Shown here: positions 1 to 7,464 of the stretch, piece by piece
Layout: the number at the start of each line of letters is the position of its first letter
How positions within the stretch are numbered: position 1 is the first letter of the stretch
Source of the DNA: Spirochaetales bacterium
GTDB taxonomy: Bacteria; Spirochaetota; Spirochaetia; DSM-16054; Sediminispirochaetaceae
NCBI GenBank assembly: GCA_021767325.1
Contig: JAASTM010000026.1
Span: forward strand, 1 to 11,246
Length of the DNA stretch: 11,246 bases
Direction of reading: 5' to 3'
Position numbers and translations under genes: made by a program
Notes under the pieces: generated by a model
What the model was told of the DNA's origin: nothing
What the model saw: only the letters and a program-made list of their open reading frames with translations
Database searches by the model: none

Positions 1-1
1 G

Positions 2-361
2 ATATTCCAACGGAAACTAAGCTTGAACCGGATTTTTGAAACCGGAGGTATGCCTTCCAGCCACTCAGCGGCCGTGGCCTCACTTGCGACCAGCATGGGG
101 CTGGTACACGGATGGAACAGCTCGGAGTTCACCATATCTACGGTGCTGGCGGTTATCGTCATTTACGACGCCACCGGAATCCGGCGGGCCGCTGGTGAAC
201 ATGCCGAAATACTGAATGACCTGCTGGAGGAGTTCAACTACCTGCTGCACGAGGGCTTTGAACGGCAGCACCTGAAAACCCTGCTGGGACACACCTATCC
301 ACAGGCGGTTGCGGGAATACTGATCGGCATTCTCATTTCACTGTTTTTCTTTTATAATTAA
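2..361 (+). CDS. Divergent PAP2 family (DUF212, YuiD-like) membrane protein, 5'-truncated
   Basis: The 3' part of a DUF212 gene, a family described as related to acid phosphatase/vanadium-dependent haloperoxidases but of unknown physiological role. The reading frame is open to the left edge, so the gene starts outside the window; the TTG at 23 is internal. Visible are the family signature GGMPSSHSA with its neighbouring Ser/His residues, a hydrophobic segment leading to YDATGIRRAAGEHAEILN, a charged stretch, the LLGHTYPQAVAGILIGI motif and a final hydrophobic helix ending at the C-terminus. About 119 codons are present; the family is usually about 140-160 residues, so only the first membrane segment should be missing. 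It is followed after 12 bases by the nitroreductase gene on the same strand, so the two are probably co-transcribed. Family membership is clear from the motifs; function is not known. Confidence 0.88.
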   Translation: MFQRKLSLNRIFETGGMPSSHSAAVASLATSMGLVHGWNSSEFTISTVLAVIVIYDATGIRRAAGEHAEILNDLLEEFNYLLHEGFERQHLKTLLGHTYPQAVAGILIGILISLFFFYN

Positions 362-373
362 GGAGGCTGAAGT

Positions 374-919
374 ATGCTATTGGACACGCTCAAGAATCGG
401 CGCAGCATCCGGGCTTACCAAAACCGTGCGGTAGAACCGGAAAAGATTGAACGGATACTCCAAGCAGCTCTGCTGTCGCCAAGTTCGAAAGGTATTCGTC
501 CCTGGTCGTTTATTTTAGTCGATGAGCCCGCACTGCTGCAGGCCCTGGCCGGTTCGAAACCCCATGGTTCCGCCTTCATCGGCGGTGCGGCTTTTGCCAT
601 TGTGGTCTGTGCCGACATCGAAGCGGCGGCCGCCTGGATCGAAGACTGCAGTATAGCCGCTATAGATATACAACTGGCAATCGAAGAAGAGGGGCTCGGC
701 AGCTGCTGGGTCCAGATCCGTGAAAGAAAAGCCCCTGACGGCTCCTGGGCATCGGACTACATCAAACGCACACTCGCAATTCCGGACAAATATGAAATCG
801 ATGCGGTCATTGCCGCCGGATACCCGGCTGAAGAAAAATCCCCTAACTCTTTAGAAACACTGCAGTGGGATAAAGTGTTTCGCAACGAATTCGGCAGTCA
901 ATACCACCACATAAAGTAA
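374..919 (+). CDS. Nitroreductase family protein (FMN-dependent oxidoreductase)
   Basis: A 181-residue protein of the small nitroreductase family, expected to be a cytoplasmic FMN-binding homodimer using NAD(P)H; the natural substrate cannot be told from sequence. The N-terminal RRSIRAY motif (residues 9-15) and the SPSSKGIRPWSFILV stretch (35-49) form the usual FMN phosphate and ring contacts. The EDCSIAAIDIQLAIEEEGLG segment (90-109) is the dimer-interface helix, and the AAGYPAEEK end motif (147-155) completes the fold. Length is typical for the compact subgroup. The ATG has a strong AAGGAGG ribosome site at 360-366, which overlaps the stop of the preceding gene, so translation is probably coupled. 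The stop codon runs directly into the terminator hairpin. Two Cys residues (91 and 111) lie near the core but match no ferredoxin motif. Confidence 0.9.
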   Translation: MLLDTLKNRRSIRAYQNRAVEPEKIERILQAALLSPSSKGIRPWSFILVDEPALLQALAGSKPHGSAFIGGAAFAIVVCADIEAAAAWIEDCSIAAIDIQLAIEEEGLGSCWVQIRERKAPDGSWASDYIKRTLAIPDKYEIDAVIAAGYPAEEKSPNSLETLQWDKVFRNEFGSQYHHIK

Positions 920-960
920 AAAACTGCACTGCTGAAGAGGCGGCAGCAGTGCAGAATATT
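918..960. terminator. Bidirectional intrinsic terminator
   Basis: A perfect 11-bp inverted repeat, CTGCACTGCTG at 924-934 and CAGCAGTGCAG at 944-954, with a 9-base loop, sits between two convergent genes. On the - strand the stem is followed by an uninterrupted run of six T (complement of 918-923), a good terminator for the leftward ABC transporter operon. On the + strand the tail AATATTATT is only moderately T-rich, so it should stop the nitroreductase transcript less efficiently. The A-run overlaps the nitroreductase stop codon. Confidence 0.85.
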
Positions 961-964
961 ATTC

Positions 965-1792
965 CTATTCCTTTACCGACCCGGCTAGCAGGCCGCGGAT
1001 GAAATACCTTCCTAAGAATATGTAGATAAGAAGTACCGGCAGTCCGGCTAGAAAGGATCCGGCCATCGGCAGGTTCCAGTTCACCGCCTGCCCGCCGGCC
1101 AGCTGCGCCAAACCCACAGTCACCGGCTGGGAGGACTGCTTGGTAAGGGTAACGCCCCACAGGAACTCATTCCATATCTGGGTAAACTGCCAGATGCCGA
1201 CTACAACAAATCCGGGAACCGACAGCGGCAGAAAGAGCCGGCCGTACAGGCCGAAGAAACCCGCTCCGTCCAGCCGGGCCGATTCCACAATGGAATCGGG
1301 TATCTGATCATAGAAGTTTCGAAATATAAGGGTGGTAATCGGAATACCGTACACCACATGTGCCAGGATCAGCCCGCTCAGGCTGCCGTAGATTCCTATA
1401 GCCCGCAGCACCTGAAACAGTGGTATCAGGATTATCTGATACGGGATAAACATGCCGAAGAGAAACAGGGTAAAAACAACCTCACTGCCGGCGAAACGGT
1501 TTTTGGAAAACACGAAGCCGTTGATCGAACCGATGAGAGAGGAGAGAATTGTACCCGTGATGGTCAGGACCAGACTGTTTTCCAGGCTCGGCAGCAGCAG
1601 ATCCAGGGCATCTTTGAAACTACGCCAGTATGGCCGCGAGGGTAGATTCCAGGCTGTCGCCAGATTGATCTCGGCAGGATTTTTCAAGGCGGTGATAATC
1701 GCCATATAGATCGGTACGAGAAAGACCACCATGATGGCCAACACCATGATGTATATGCTCGGATGAACGCGTCGTAAAGTATTCTGTGACAT
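965..1792 (-). CDS. Sugar ABC transporter permease, MalG-like (CUT1 family)
   Basis: A 275-residue inner-membrane permease, one half of the sugar channel partnering the MalF-like protein encoded just upstream. Six hydrophobic segments are visible (about 13-35, 72-94, 105-130, 137-158, 190-212 and 244-264). The cytoplasmic coupling loop carries the EAA motif ESARLDGAG (170-178) followed by LP at 188-189, the contact site for the ATPase. The C-terminus FIRGLLAGSVKE is the usual MalG-type ending. The start ATG lies 6 bases after the MalF-like stop codon, and its GGAGGT ribosome site overlaps that stop, so the two are translationally coupled. It is the last gene of the operon, with a terminator just beyond. 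No ATPase gene follows, so the complex must borrow one. Confidence 0.95.
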   Translation of the reverse strand: MSQNTLRRVHPSIYIMVLAIMVVFLVPIYMAIITALKNPAEINLATAWNLPSRPYWRSFKDALDLLLPSLENSLVLTITGTILSSLIGSINGFVFSKNRFAGSEVVFTLFLFGMFIPYQIILIPLFQVLRAIGIYGSLSGLILAHVVYGIPITTLIFRNFYDQIPDSIVESARLDGAGFFGLYGRLFLPLSVPGFVVVGIWQFTQIWNEFLWGVTLTKQSSQPVTVGLAQLAGGQAVNWNLPMAGSFLAGLPVLLIYIFLGRYFIRGLLAGSVKE

Positions 1793-1798
1793 CTTCGC

Positions 1799-2911
1799 TT
1801 ACCTCCGCGCCCGATAGGACTGAATCAGATATGGAATGATAAACAGGGCCGCCATGAGAAACAGGATTACTGAAATTGCGGCACCGTTTGCAAAGTTATT
1901 CGCCCTGAAGGTTACCAAATACATCAGGACCGAAGGGTGACCGGTACTGGCATTATCCGCCCCGGCCATCGAGAAAATGAGTGCGAACAGCTTCAGCGAA
2001 ATATGGGAAATAATAATGATGGCGCTGAGGGTAATCGGCCACATATTCGGAATAGCAATCTTGAAGTAGTAGGTCAAATCGCCGGCTCCGTCCATCTTTG
2101 CAGACTCATACATCGCCACCGGCAGCCCGCGCAGCCCGGCCAGATACAGGGCCATGGTGTAGCCCGAATACTGCCACACCGCCGCAATGATAATACCGAT
2201 GGTGGCCATACTGAAGCCGTGCGTCTCTTCATACGGAAGAATCGGGGGAAGAATATAGTGCAGTACCAGAGCATAGAAGAGCATGAGCCCCGAGATTACT
2301 GCGCCCCAGATAGTTCTGCTGCGCTTGCCGTTCTTCCATCCGCTATAGAGAATCAGCGCGGCAAGTACGAACAAAATAAAGGCGACTATCTGGAGGATAT
2401 TCTGCCAGTTAAACGTCATTACCAGCCGGCGGCTCGACAGCCAGAGGAAATCCCCTTTTTCAGCCCCGAACCAGGTGGGGATCAGGTTTACCCCTCCTTT
2501 CGGAGAGAATACCCAGCGCCAAATTGTACCTGTCACGATGAACGAGAGTGCCATCGGAAACAGGAAAATTGTCCGCAGTACGTGTTCGCCCTTCGGCCCC
2601 TTGTCCAGCAAGATCGCTAAAAACAGCCCGACTGCCAGGGTTCCGACCACTAAAAACAGAGAATAAAAAATTGCGTTTACCAAATCCTGTCGAAAACGCT
2701 CATTTATTGCCCCAGTGAAAAGCTCACGGTAATTCGCAAGGCCGATAAAGTTTTTCACCGGATTCTCCCGCAGCGCAGCCCCGGTTCCCCAGTCTGTAAG
2801 GGAGACATAGAATGAATTTCCGATAAACCCATACACAAAAATAAGCAGCAGGATTACTGAAGGCAGCAACACAATTATCGAATAGATCGTATTTTTCTTT
2901 GACTCTACCAT
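1799..2911 (-). CDS. Sugar ABC transporter permease, MalF-like, with extra membrane segments (CUT1 family)
   Basis: A 370-residue inner-membrane permease forming the heterodimeric channel with the MalG-like protein. Typical CUT1 permeases of this side are about 290-310 residues with six helices. Here I count eight hydrophobic segments: about 11-30, 78-102, 112-134, 170-191, 201-220, 234-260, 291-315 and 343-363. The pair at 170-220 lies between the usual third helix and the helix before the coupling loop, and looks inserted. The EAA motif ESAKMDGAG (269-277) and the following IP at 287-288 are intact, so ATPase coupling should work. The ATG has only a modest AGGGA ribosome site. The upstream gap of 73 bases to the binding-protein gene holds a strong hairpin. 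Family assignment is sure; the role of the extra helices is unknown. Confidence 0.94.
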   Translation of the reverse strand: MVESKKNTIYSIIVLLPSVILLLIFVYGFIGNSFYVSLTDWGTGAALRENPVKNFIGLANYRELFTGAINERFRQDLVNAIFYSLFLVVGTLAVGLFLAILLDKGPKGEHVLRTIFLFPMALSFIVTGTIWRWVFSPKGGVNLIPTWFGAEKGDFLWLSSRRLVMTFNWQNILQIVAFILFVLAALILYSGWKNGKRSRTIWGAVISGLMLFYALVLHYILPPILPYEETHGFSMATIGIIIAAVWQYSGYTMALYLAGLRGLPVAMYESAKMDGAGDLTYYFKIAIPNMWPITLSAIIIISHISLKLFALIFSMAGADNASTGHPSVLMYLVTFRANNFANGAAISVILFLMAALFIIPYLIQSYRARR

Positions 2912-2928
2912 ACCGTTCCCTTTATGAC

Positions 2929-2960
2929 GGGAGCAGGACCTCCGAAGAAGTCCTGCCCCC
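2929..2960 (-). promoter_or_regulatory. Intercistronic mRNA hairpin with UUCG tetraloop
   Basis: On the - strand the transcript can fold GGGGGCAGGACTTC (complement of 2947-2960) against GAGGTCCTGCTCCC (complement of 2929-2942), a 14-bp stem with two G-U pairs, closed by a C(UUCG)G tetraloop. No T-run follows, so it is unlikely to be a terminator. It lies between the binding-protein gene and the permease genes, the place where such hairpins protect the upstream message from 3' decay and give more binding protein than permease, as known for malE-malF in enteric bacteria. The folding is seen in sequence; the role is inferred. Confidence 0.7.
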
Positions 2961-2984
2961 CTGATTCGACTTTTTCACAAATCC

Positions 2985-4316
2985 TTATTTGCTTACAATA
3001 CCGTTTTGAATAGCAATTGCCTGGGCTGCGTTGGCGGCTTGTTCAGGATTGCGGTTCTTCAGGAACATTTCCATTACAGTGGCAAAATCGTTCATGAAGC
3101 CTTCGTTCGCGGTTACTCCGTGCGCCAGACTACCGACGATGCGGTTGTCAGCAAAATCTTCAGCTGCCGACTTCGAGTAGGTGTTGTATTTGCTGAGGTC
3201 AGAGTCGGTGCGAGCTGAAATAGATCCCTTCAGAGGATTGAAGGTATCCTGTCCCTCTTTGGAGCCGCAGGTTTTGAGCCATGCCAGCGTAGCGGCCGGG
3301 TTCTTTACACCTTTCGGAAAGCCGAAGCTGTCCGCCAGGAACATGAAGTTTCCTTCTGTGTCGGGTGAAGCGGCCCACATGTATTCGTCTCCGGGCTCGA
3401 GGCCGAGAGTAGTGCTCATATATCCGGCTGCCCAGTCACCCATGATGTTGAAGGCTGCATCTCCGCCAACTACCATGTCGGTGGCCTGCTGCCAGCTCAG
3501 AGAAGAGAAATCGTCGTTGGTGTACTCGAGAATTTCGTCCAGAGTCGCCCATACTTCGATTGCCTCAGCGCTGGTCCAGGAGAGTTCTCCGTTCCAGAGT
3601 GCATCGTACTTGTCAGCACCGAGCACGCCCAGAGCAACCGATTCCCACAGGTGGTTTACGGTCCAGTTGGTGGCCAGCGATAGTGGAGTTACACCCTGAG
3701 CCTCGAGCTCTTCGGCAACTTCAAAGAATTCATCCCAGGACTGGGGAGCTTCTACGCCCCACTCTTCCAGGTTTTCCGGAATGTACCACATAACGTTCGA
3801 GCGGTGTACATTCACCGGAACCGACCAGATGCCGTTCTCGGTACCGATCAGATTGATCAGGTCCTGCGGAAATACATCCATCCAGCCTTCGGATTCGAAG
3901 AGCGGTGTAAGGTCGAGCATTCTCTCAGCTGCTACCCAGGTACCGATCAGTTCTTGTCCGGCATGTACCTGGAACGAGTCGGGCGGGTCGCCGCCGAGCA
4001 TTCTGGTTTTCAGAACTGCTTTCGCATTGACACCGGAACCGCCGGTTACAGTTGCATTGATTACTTCAACCTGCGGATAGTCATCATTGTACAGGTCAAT
4101 CAGAGCATTGAGTGCAGGGGCTTCGTCTCCAGCCCACCAAGAGAAGATTTCCAGATCGCCGCTCGGTTTGCCATAATCCAGTTCTACATCAGGAACATCA
4201 ACAGCAGCTGCTTCCTCCGTTGCAGCCGCTTCGCCTTCCTGCTGACCTCCGGCCCATACGGTTACCATCGGAATAAGCAGGAGCAGAGTAAGCATCAGGG
4301 TAAGACCCTTTTTCAT
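2985..4316 (-). CDS. Periplasmic glucose/galactose-type sugar-binding protein of a CUT1 ABC transporter
   Basis: A 443-residue extracytoplasmic solute-binding protein of the maltose-binding-protein class. A signal peptide (1-22; hydrophobic LMLTLLLLIPMVTV, then VWA before GG) is followed by a Glu/Ala-rich linker to about residue 45. The mature domain has long stretches, such as SWWAGDEAPALNALI, EVINATVTGG, RMLGGDPPDSFQVHAG and GSKEGQDTFNPLKGSI, that closely match from memory the Thermus thermophilus glucose/galactose-binding protein, a monosaccharide-adapted member of this fold. Glucose, galactose or mannose is therefore the likely ligand. There is no lipobox Cys, so it should be soluble in the periplasm. 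The ATG has a very strong AAGGAGGTTG ribosome site (4321-4330), fitting high expression. It heads the transporter operon and lies downstream of the sensory operon. Ligand identity is inferred from family resemblance, not shown. Confidence 0.93.
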   Translation of the reverse strand: MKKGLTLMLTLLLLIPMVTVWAGGQQEGEAAATEEAAAVDVPDVELDYGKPSGDLEIFSWWAGDEAPALNALIDLYNDDYPQVEVINATVTGGSGVNAKAVLKTRMLGGDPPDSFQVHAGQELIGTWVAAERMLDLTPLFESEGWMDVFPQDLINLIGTENGIWSVPVNVHRSNVMWYIPENLEEWGVEAPQSWDEFFEVAEELEAQGVTPLSLATNWTVNHLWESVALGVLGADKYDALWNGELSWTSAEAIEVWATLDEILEYTNDDFSSLSWQQATDMVVGGDAAFNIMGDWAAGYMSTTLGLEPGDEYMWAASPDTEGNFMFLADSFGFPKGVKNPAATLAWLKTCGSKEGQDTFNPLKGSISARTDSDLSKYNTYSKSAAEDFADNRIVGSLAHGVTANEGFMNDFATVMEMFLKNRNPEQAANAAQAIAIQNGIVSK

Positions 4317-4353
4317 TGTACAACCTCCTTAAATAGGTTTGAGTTTCTAAGGA

Positions 4354-4382
4354 ATTTTACCACCGGGTATGAGGGGCGTCAT
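4354..4382 (-). promoter_or_regulatory. Predicted sigma-70 promoter of the sugar transporter operon
   Basis: Reading the - strand, a -35-like ATGACG (complement of 4377-4382, keeping the TGAC core) and a -10-like TAAAAT (complement of 4354-4359, 5 of 6 consensus) are separated by exactly 17 bases. Transcription would start about 30 bases before the binding-protein ATG. The imperfect -35 and the repeats just upstream suggest dependence on an activator, plausibly the AraC-type response regulator encoded next door. Confidence 0.55.
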
Positions 4383-4385
4383 CAG

Positions 4386-4422
4386 GATTGTTTTTCACAA
4401 TTCTTACTAATCTTTTTCTCAC
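4386..4422 (-). repeat. Candidate operator repeats upstream of the transporter promoter
   Basis: Directly upstream of the predicted -35 box is a perfect 5-bp inverted repeat, ATTGT (4387-4391) and ACAAT (4397-4401), spaced by 5 bases. On the - strand the sequence GTGAAAAACAATC (complement of 4386-4398) resembles GTGAGAAAAAGATT (complement of 4409-4422), starting 24 bases apart. AraC-family regulators commonly bind tandem direct repeats about two helix turns apart next to the -35 box. The region is A-rich, so chance similarity is possible. Confidence 0.35.
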
Positions 4423-4493
4423 TATATGAACACAACATCGTAACAGTATTATCTTTAGATTAATATTGTCCAGATGGGCCTCGAGCCGCCGTT

Positions 4494-5990
4494 TCAGTCG
4501 AATTCTGAAGGCGAACTTCCGGTGTACCGTTTAAAGAGACGTGAAAAATAGTTCGGGTCCTGGTATCCGACCATTGCGCTTATCTCTTTAATCGAATATG
4601 AGTGATCCTTCAGCAACTGCTTCGCCTTTTCAACCCTGATCTGCGTCAGCTGATCCACAAAACTCCTCCGCAGATGCCGTGTAAAGAGATTGCTCAAGTA
4701 CGCGGAACTCACCTCCACCCTTTCAGCTACATCGGACAGCTGCAGAGGACGAGAATAGTTGAGGTTCAAAAAGTCCAGTGCCCGGCTCAATACCCTGGGA
4801 ATATTTTCCAGCTGTTCGGTTTTCATCTGTTCGGCCAGTCTCTTGGCCCAACGGTAGTAGGTGTTCAAGAGTTCTTCGGCATTTCGGCCGCTACGGCCGG
4901 CCGGCGTTACTACCCTGCTCAAATAATAGCCGGTATTTACCGAGTGCACGTGCTCTACATACAGGAGCAGATCCGTTAAAACCACAGCGGCCCGGTCTGC
5001 ATGCGAGGTCTTCTCCAGCACATCCACCACTATCTGCTTCACCCTCTCCATCTCGAGGTTCAACAGGGCTGTTTCGAGCTCCTTCCGCCACTGTTTGGTG
5101 TAGATCAGCAGATCTTCAACATCAATCGGTCCGGATTCAGATTGAATGAGGACCCGTGCATCCAGGTATGAATCATTGATCTGTTCGAAATCTACACACT
5201 TTCCGGCGGCGTACCTCCATTCGGTGTTGTGCAAATCCTGCTGCTCCAGCAGCGCAGCGATAGCCGGGCGATCAGGAACCGAGTATTCGTCAATCAACTC
5301 GGGAAAGAAGAACAGAATCTCCCGGGAGAAAGATGCTGCCAGACAGGGATACTTATACTTGAGGGTGCTTATGAAATCACGGCCTGCTTCAATCAGCGAT
5401 GACTCGGAGGCAGAGGCTCGGCCGGCGGGCCCCCATTTGAGTATAGCAATGCAACCCCGGGTAGTTTTGAAGTTGAGGGTGGCTTTGAGGTACGGGACAA
5501 AATCACTGACCTCGCTGTTCAGTTTAACCGCCCTGAACAGCAGTTTTTCGACGCTGCTGCTGAGGCTGTGATACAGCTCGATGTGCTTTAGACTGTCGCC
5601 CCTGCCGTCCAGGCGCTGATCCAGTGATTCCACGGCGGCATCGATCGCCCCGATCAGCTTATCCCGGGAGAAGGGTTTGAGGATATAATCCTGTACACCG
5701 AGCTCGAAGGCGGTTTGCGCGATATCAAAGCGTTCATAGGCGGTGGTCAGAATCGGCAGAATGTTCGGATTTCTGCGCTTTATCTCCCGCAGCGCCTCCA
5801 GGCCGTCGATCCCGGGCATTTTGACGTCGATCAGAATGATGTCCGGCTTGGTCTCTTCGGCCGCCTTGATGGCTTCGCGTCCGGACATGGCAGTTCCGGC
5901 AATGCCGATTTCGGGACGGTACTTCTGCAGCATAAAGCTGATGCTTTCAACCACCGGCTGCTCGTCGTCTACAATAAGCACCTTATACAT
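4494..5990 (-). CDS. Response regulator with AraC-family DNA-binding domain (YesN-like)
   Basis: A 498-residue two-component response regulator. The N-terminal receiver domain (1 to about 120) shows the acidic pair D8-D9, the phospho-acceptor D55 in IILIDVKMPG, T83, Y102 and K105 in YILKPF. The C-terminal 100 residues are an AraC/XylS domain with two helix-turn-helix units, LQLSDVAERVEVSSAYLSNL and YSIKEISAMVGYQDPNYFSR. The roughly 270 residues between match no domain I can name but are usual for this family. The ATG at 5990 is chosen because it begins the receiver fold (MYKVLIVDDE) and overlaps the kinase stop by 8 bases; an in-frame TTG at 6017 would add nine unrelated residues. A GGAGG sits 12 bases upstream. 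It is expected to activate sugar genes, most simply the transporter operon 177 bases downstream. Confidence 0.94.
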   Translation of the reverse strand: MYKVLIVDDEQPVVESISFMLQKYRPEIGIAGTAMSGREAIKAAEETKPDIILIDVKMPGIDGLEALREIKRRNPNILPILTTAYERFDIAQTAFELGVQDYILKPFSRDKLIGAIDAAVESLDQRLDGRGDSLKHIELYHSLSSSVEKLLFRAVKLNSEVSDFVPYLKATLNFKTTRGCIAILKWGPAGRASASESSLIEAGRDFISTLKYKYPCLAASFSREILFFFPELIDEYSVPDRPAIAALLEQQDLHNTEWRYAAGKCVDFEQINDSYLDARVLIQSESGPIDVEDLLIYTKQWRKELETALLNLEMERVKQIVVDVLEKTSHADRAAVVLTDLLLYVEHVHSVNTGYYLSRVVTPAGRSGRNAEELLNTYYRWAKRLAEQMKTEQLENIPRVLSRALDFLNLNYSRPLQLSDVAERVEVSSAYLSNLFTRHLRRSFVDQLTQIRVEKAKQLLKDHSYSIKEISAMVGYQDPNYFSRLFKRYTGSSPSEFD

Positions 5991-7464
5991 ACGCCACTTC
6001 GTCCTCCGGCAGTTCAATTCTTATCTCGGAACCTTCGCCTTTCCGGCTCTCGATCTTTACCACATCTTCCCGGTTAAAGAAAAGCCGCAGCCGCAGTACC
6101 ACGTTTCGCATCCCAACCCCGGTGCGAGAGGAGAAGTCCTCATCTGAAAATGATACCGGTTTAAGGGCCGGCATAATTTCTTTGCGGCTCATACCCGTTC
6201 CGTTATCCGAAACCCTGAAGACCACCTTCCCGTCCGCACGGTATCCGTCAACTCGTACCCGGCCGCCCCCTTCCTTCTGTTCGAACCCGTGAATGATTGA
6301 GTTTTCGACCAGCGGTTGAAATATGAGCGGGGGAAACTCTATCTGTCGCAGCTCTTTCGGTATGCGGATATCAATGCTGTAGGTCTCACCGAAACGCACC
6401 TTCAGGAGATTTGCATAGTAGCGTAACCCCTTCAGTTCATCATTTATGGTATTTTTTCGCCACAACCGGCGTACATTGTGCCGGAACAGGGAGGCCAGAT
6501 TGCCCATGAAATCGGCTGTACGATCGGCCTCCTCGAGGATGGCCAGCTGTACGCCGGTATTCAGCGAATTGAAAAGGAAATGGGGATTCATTTGCGACCG
6601 CAGCGAGGCCATCTCGGCATTTTTCAGCAGGTGCTGCATCTCGAGGTTCTTCACCTTCTGGTCGGCAAGATTTTTCTCGATGTGTGCTTTTTCCTTCATT
6701 TCAGCCACGTATCGGCGGATACTGTTTTTCATCTCGTTGAAGGCCTGTGCAGTCACCCCGATCTCGTCGTTTGTCTGCACCTGAATGTCGTCCACATCAA
6801 AGTTACCGCGGCTGATCTCTTCAGCTAGATGGGCCAGCCGTACCACCGGCCGGGTGAGGCTGTCGGTGAACAGTACGATCAAAAGTACCGTGAGGACGAC
6901 TGCGGTTACCACCAGAAAGAAGTTGAACAGCTGCACCTGCTGATAGCTTTCCGACAAAAACCGGTAGGCATCGGTCCGTCGGTTTAGATTTTCTATCAAT
7001 ACCTTGTCTATAAAAGAGTTAATATACGACGAGGTCAGTTCGGCTGCTTTATAGGCCTCGGTATAGCCGACAATATCCCGCACCGCCTTTGCCTCGATTA
7101 CCCCTTCTATCTGAATACTGTATTTATTTATCAGAGAGCTGATGTCTTTGACCATCAACTGCTCCTGGCTCTGATACGGAGTCTGCCGTCCGGCCACCAG
7201 GGCATTCAAATTTTCAATGCTCGTATATACGGCGGTACGCTCATCCTGGCGCTGCAGCATGAGGTAGTTGTCCAGCGCCTGCTTGGTCTCGAACATCTGG
7301 CTGCGAATGTTCCGCATCAGCACCTCGGTTTGAGTGAGCTGTTCCACCCGTCTCCCGAACCTGAGCGAAGCAAACAGGCTGTAGATGCTGGTCAATGCGG
7401 TAATCAGCATAATCAGGATGAAAAAGGACAGAAGCCGGTTACGGATGGTGCGGGTCGGTTTCAC
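5983..7464 (-). CDS. Sensor histidine kinase, YesM/LytS type with HAMP domain
   Basis: A 493-residue membrane sensor kinase. Transmembrane helices at about 10-33 and 179-200 bracket a 145-residue external region that looks all-helical. A HAMP domain (about 201-250) and a coiled-coil stretch (250-290) follow. The phospho-acceptor is H295 in the QMNPHFLFN motif of the His_kinase family. The ATPase domain shows the N box with N388 (PLVENSIIHGF), the G1 box SDNGTGM (419-425) and a GVGM box (449-452). All catalytic motifs are intact. The start is a GTG whose bases overlap the TGA of the upstream sensory binding-protein gene by 4 bases, with a GGGGGA ribosome site; its 3' end overlaps the regulator start. 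It should receive the ligand signal from the anchored binding protein and phosphorylate D55 of the regulator. Confidence 0.95.
   Translation of the reverse strand: MKPTRTIRNRLLSFFILIMLITALTSIYSLFASLRFGRRVEQLTQTEVLMRNIRSQMFETKQALDNYLMLQRQDERTAVYTSIENLNALVAGRQTPYQSQEQLMVKDISSLINKYSIQIEGVIEAKAVRDIVGYTEAYKAAELTSSYINSFIDKVLIENLNRRTDAYRFLSESYQQVQLFNFFLVVTAVVLTVLLIVLFTDSLTRPVVRLAHLAEEISRGNFDVDDIQVQTNDEIGVTAQAFNEMKNSIRRYVAEMKEKAHIEKNLADQKVKNLEMQHLLKNAEMASLRSQMNPHFLFNSLNTGVQLAILEEADRTADFMGNLASLFRHNVRRLWRKNTINDELKGLRYYANLLKVRFGETYSIDIRIPKELRQIEFPPLIFQPLVENSIIHGFEQKEGGGRVRVDGYRADGKVVFRVSDNGTGMSRKEIMPALKPVSFSDEDFSSRTGVGMRNVVLRLRLFFNREDVVKIESRKGEGSEIRIELPEDEVAYV

Noticed and set aside
1937..2620. Long + strand open frame opposite the MalF-like gene
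   Set aside because: Composition is low in hydrophobic order and has no motifs; the opposite strand encodes a clear permease.
2929..2960. Hairpin as an intrinsic terminator after the binding-protein gene
   Set aside because: No T-run follows the stem on the - strand, and the permease genes directly downstream belong with it.
3804..4463. Long + strand open frame opposite the sugar-binding protein gene
   Set aside because: It is antisense to a strongly supported gene, has no ribosome site or motif, and only its end crosses the promoter gap.
4447..4465. AT-rich imperfect palindrome as terminator of the sensory operon
   Set aside because: The stem is weak and bulged with no T-run after it on the - strand; I see no convincing terminator there, so read-through into the transporter operon is possible.
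5991..6017. TTG start adding nine residues to the response regulator
   Set aside because: The receiver fold begins at the ATG at 5990; the extra residues are unlike any receiver start.
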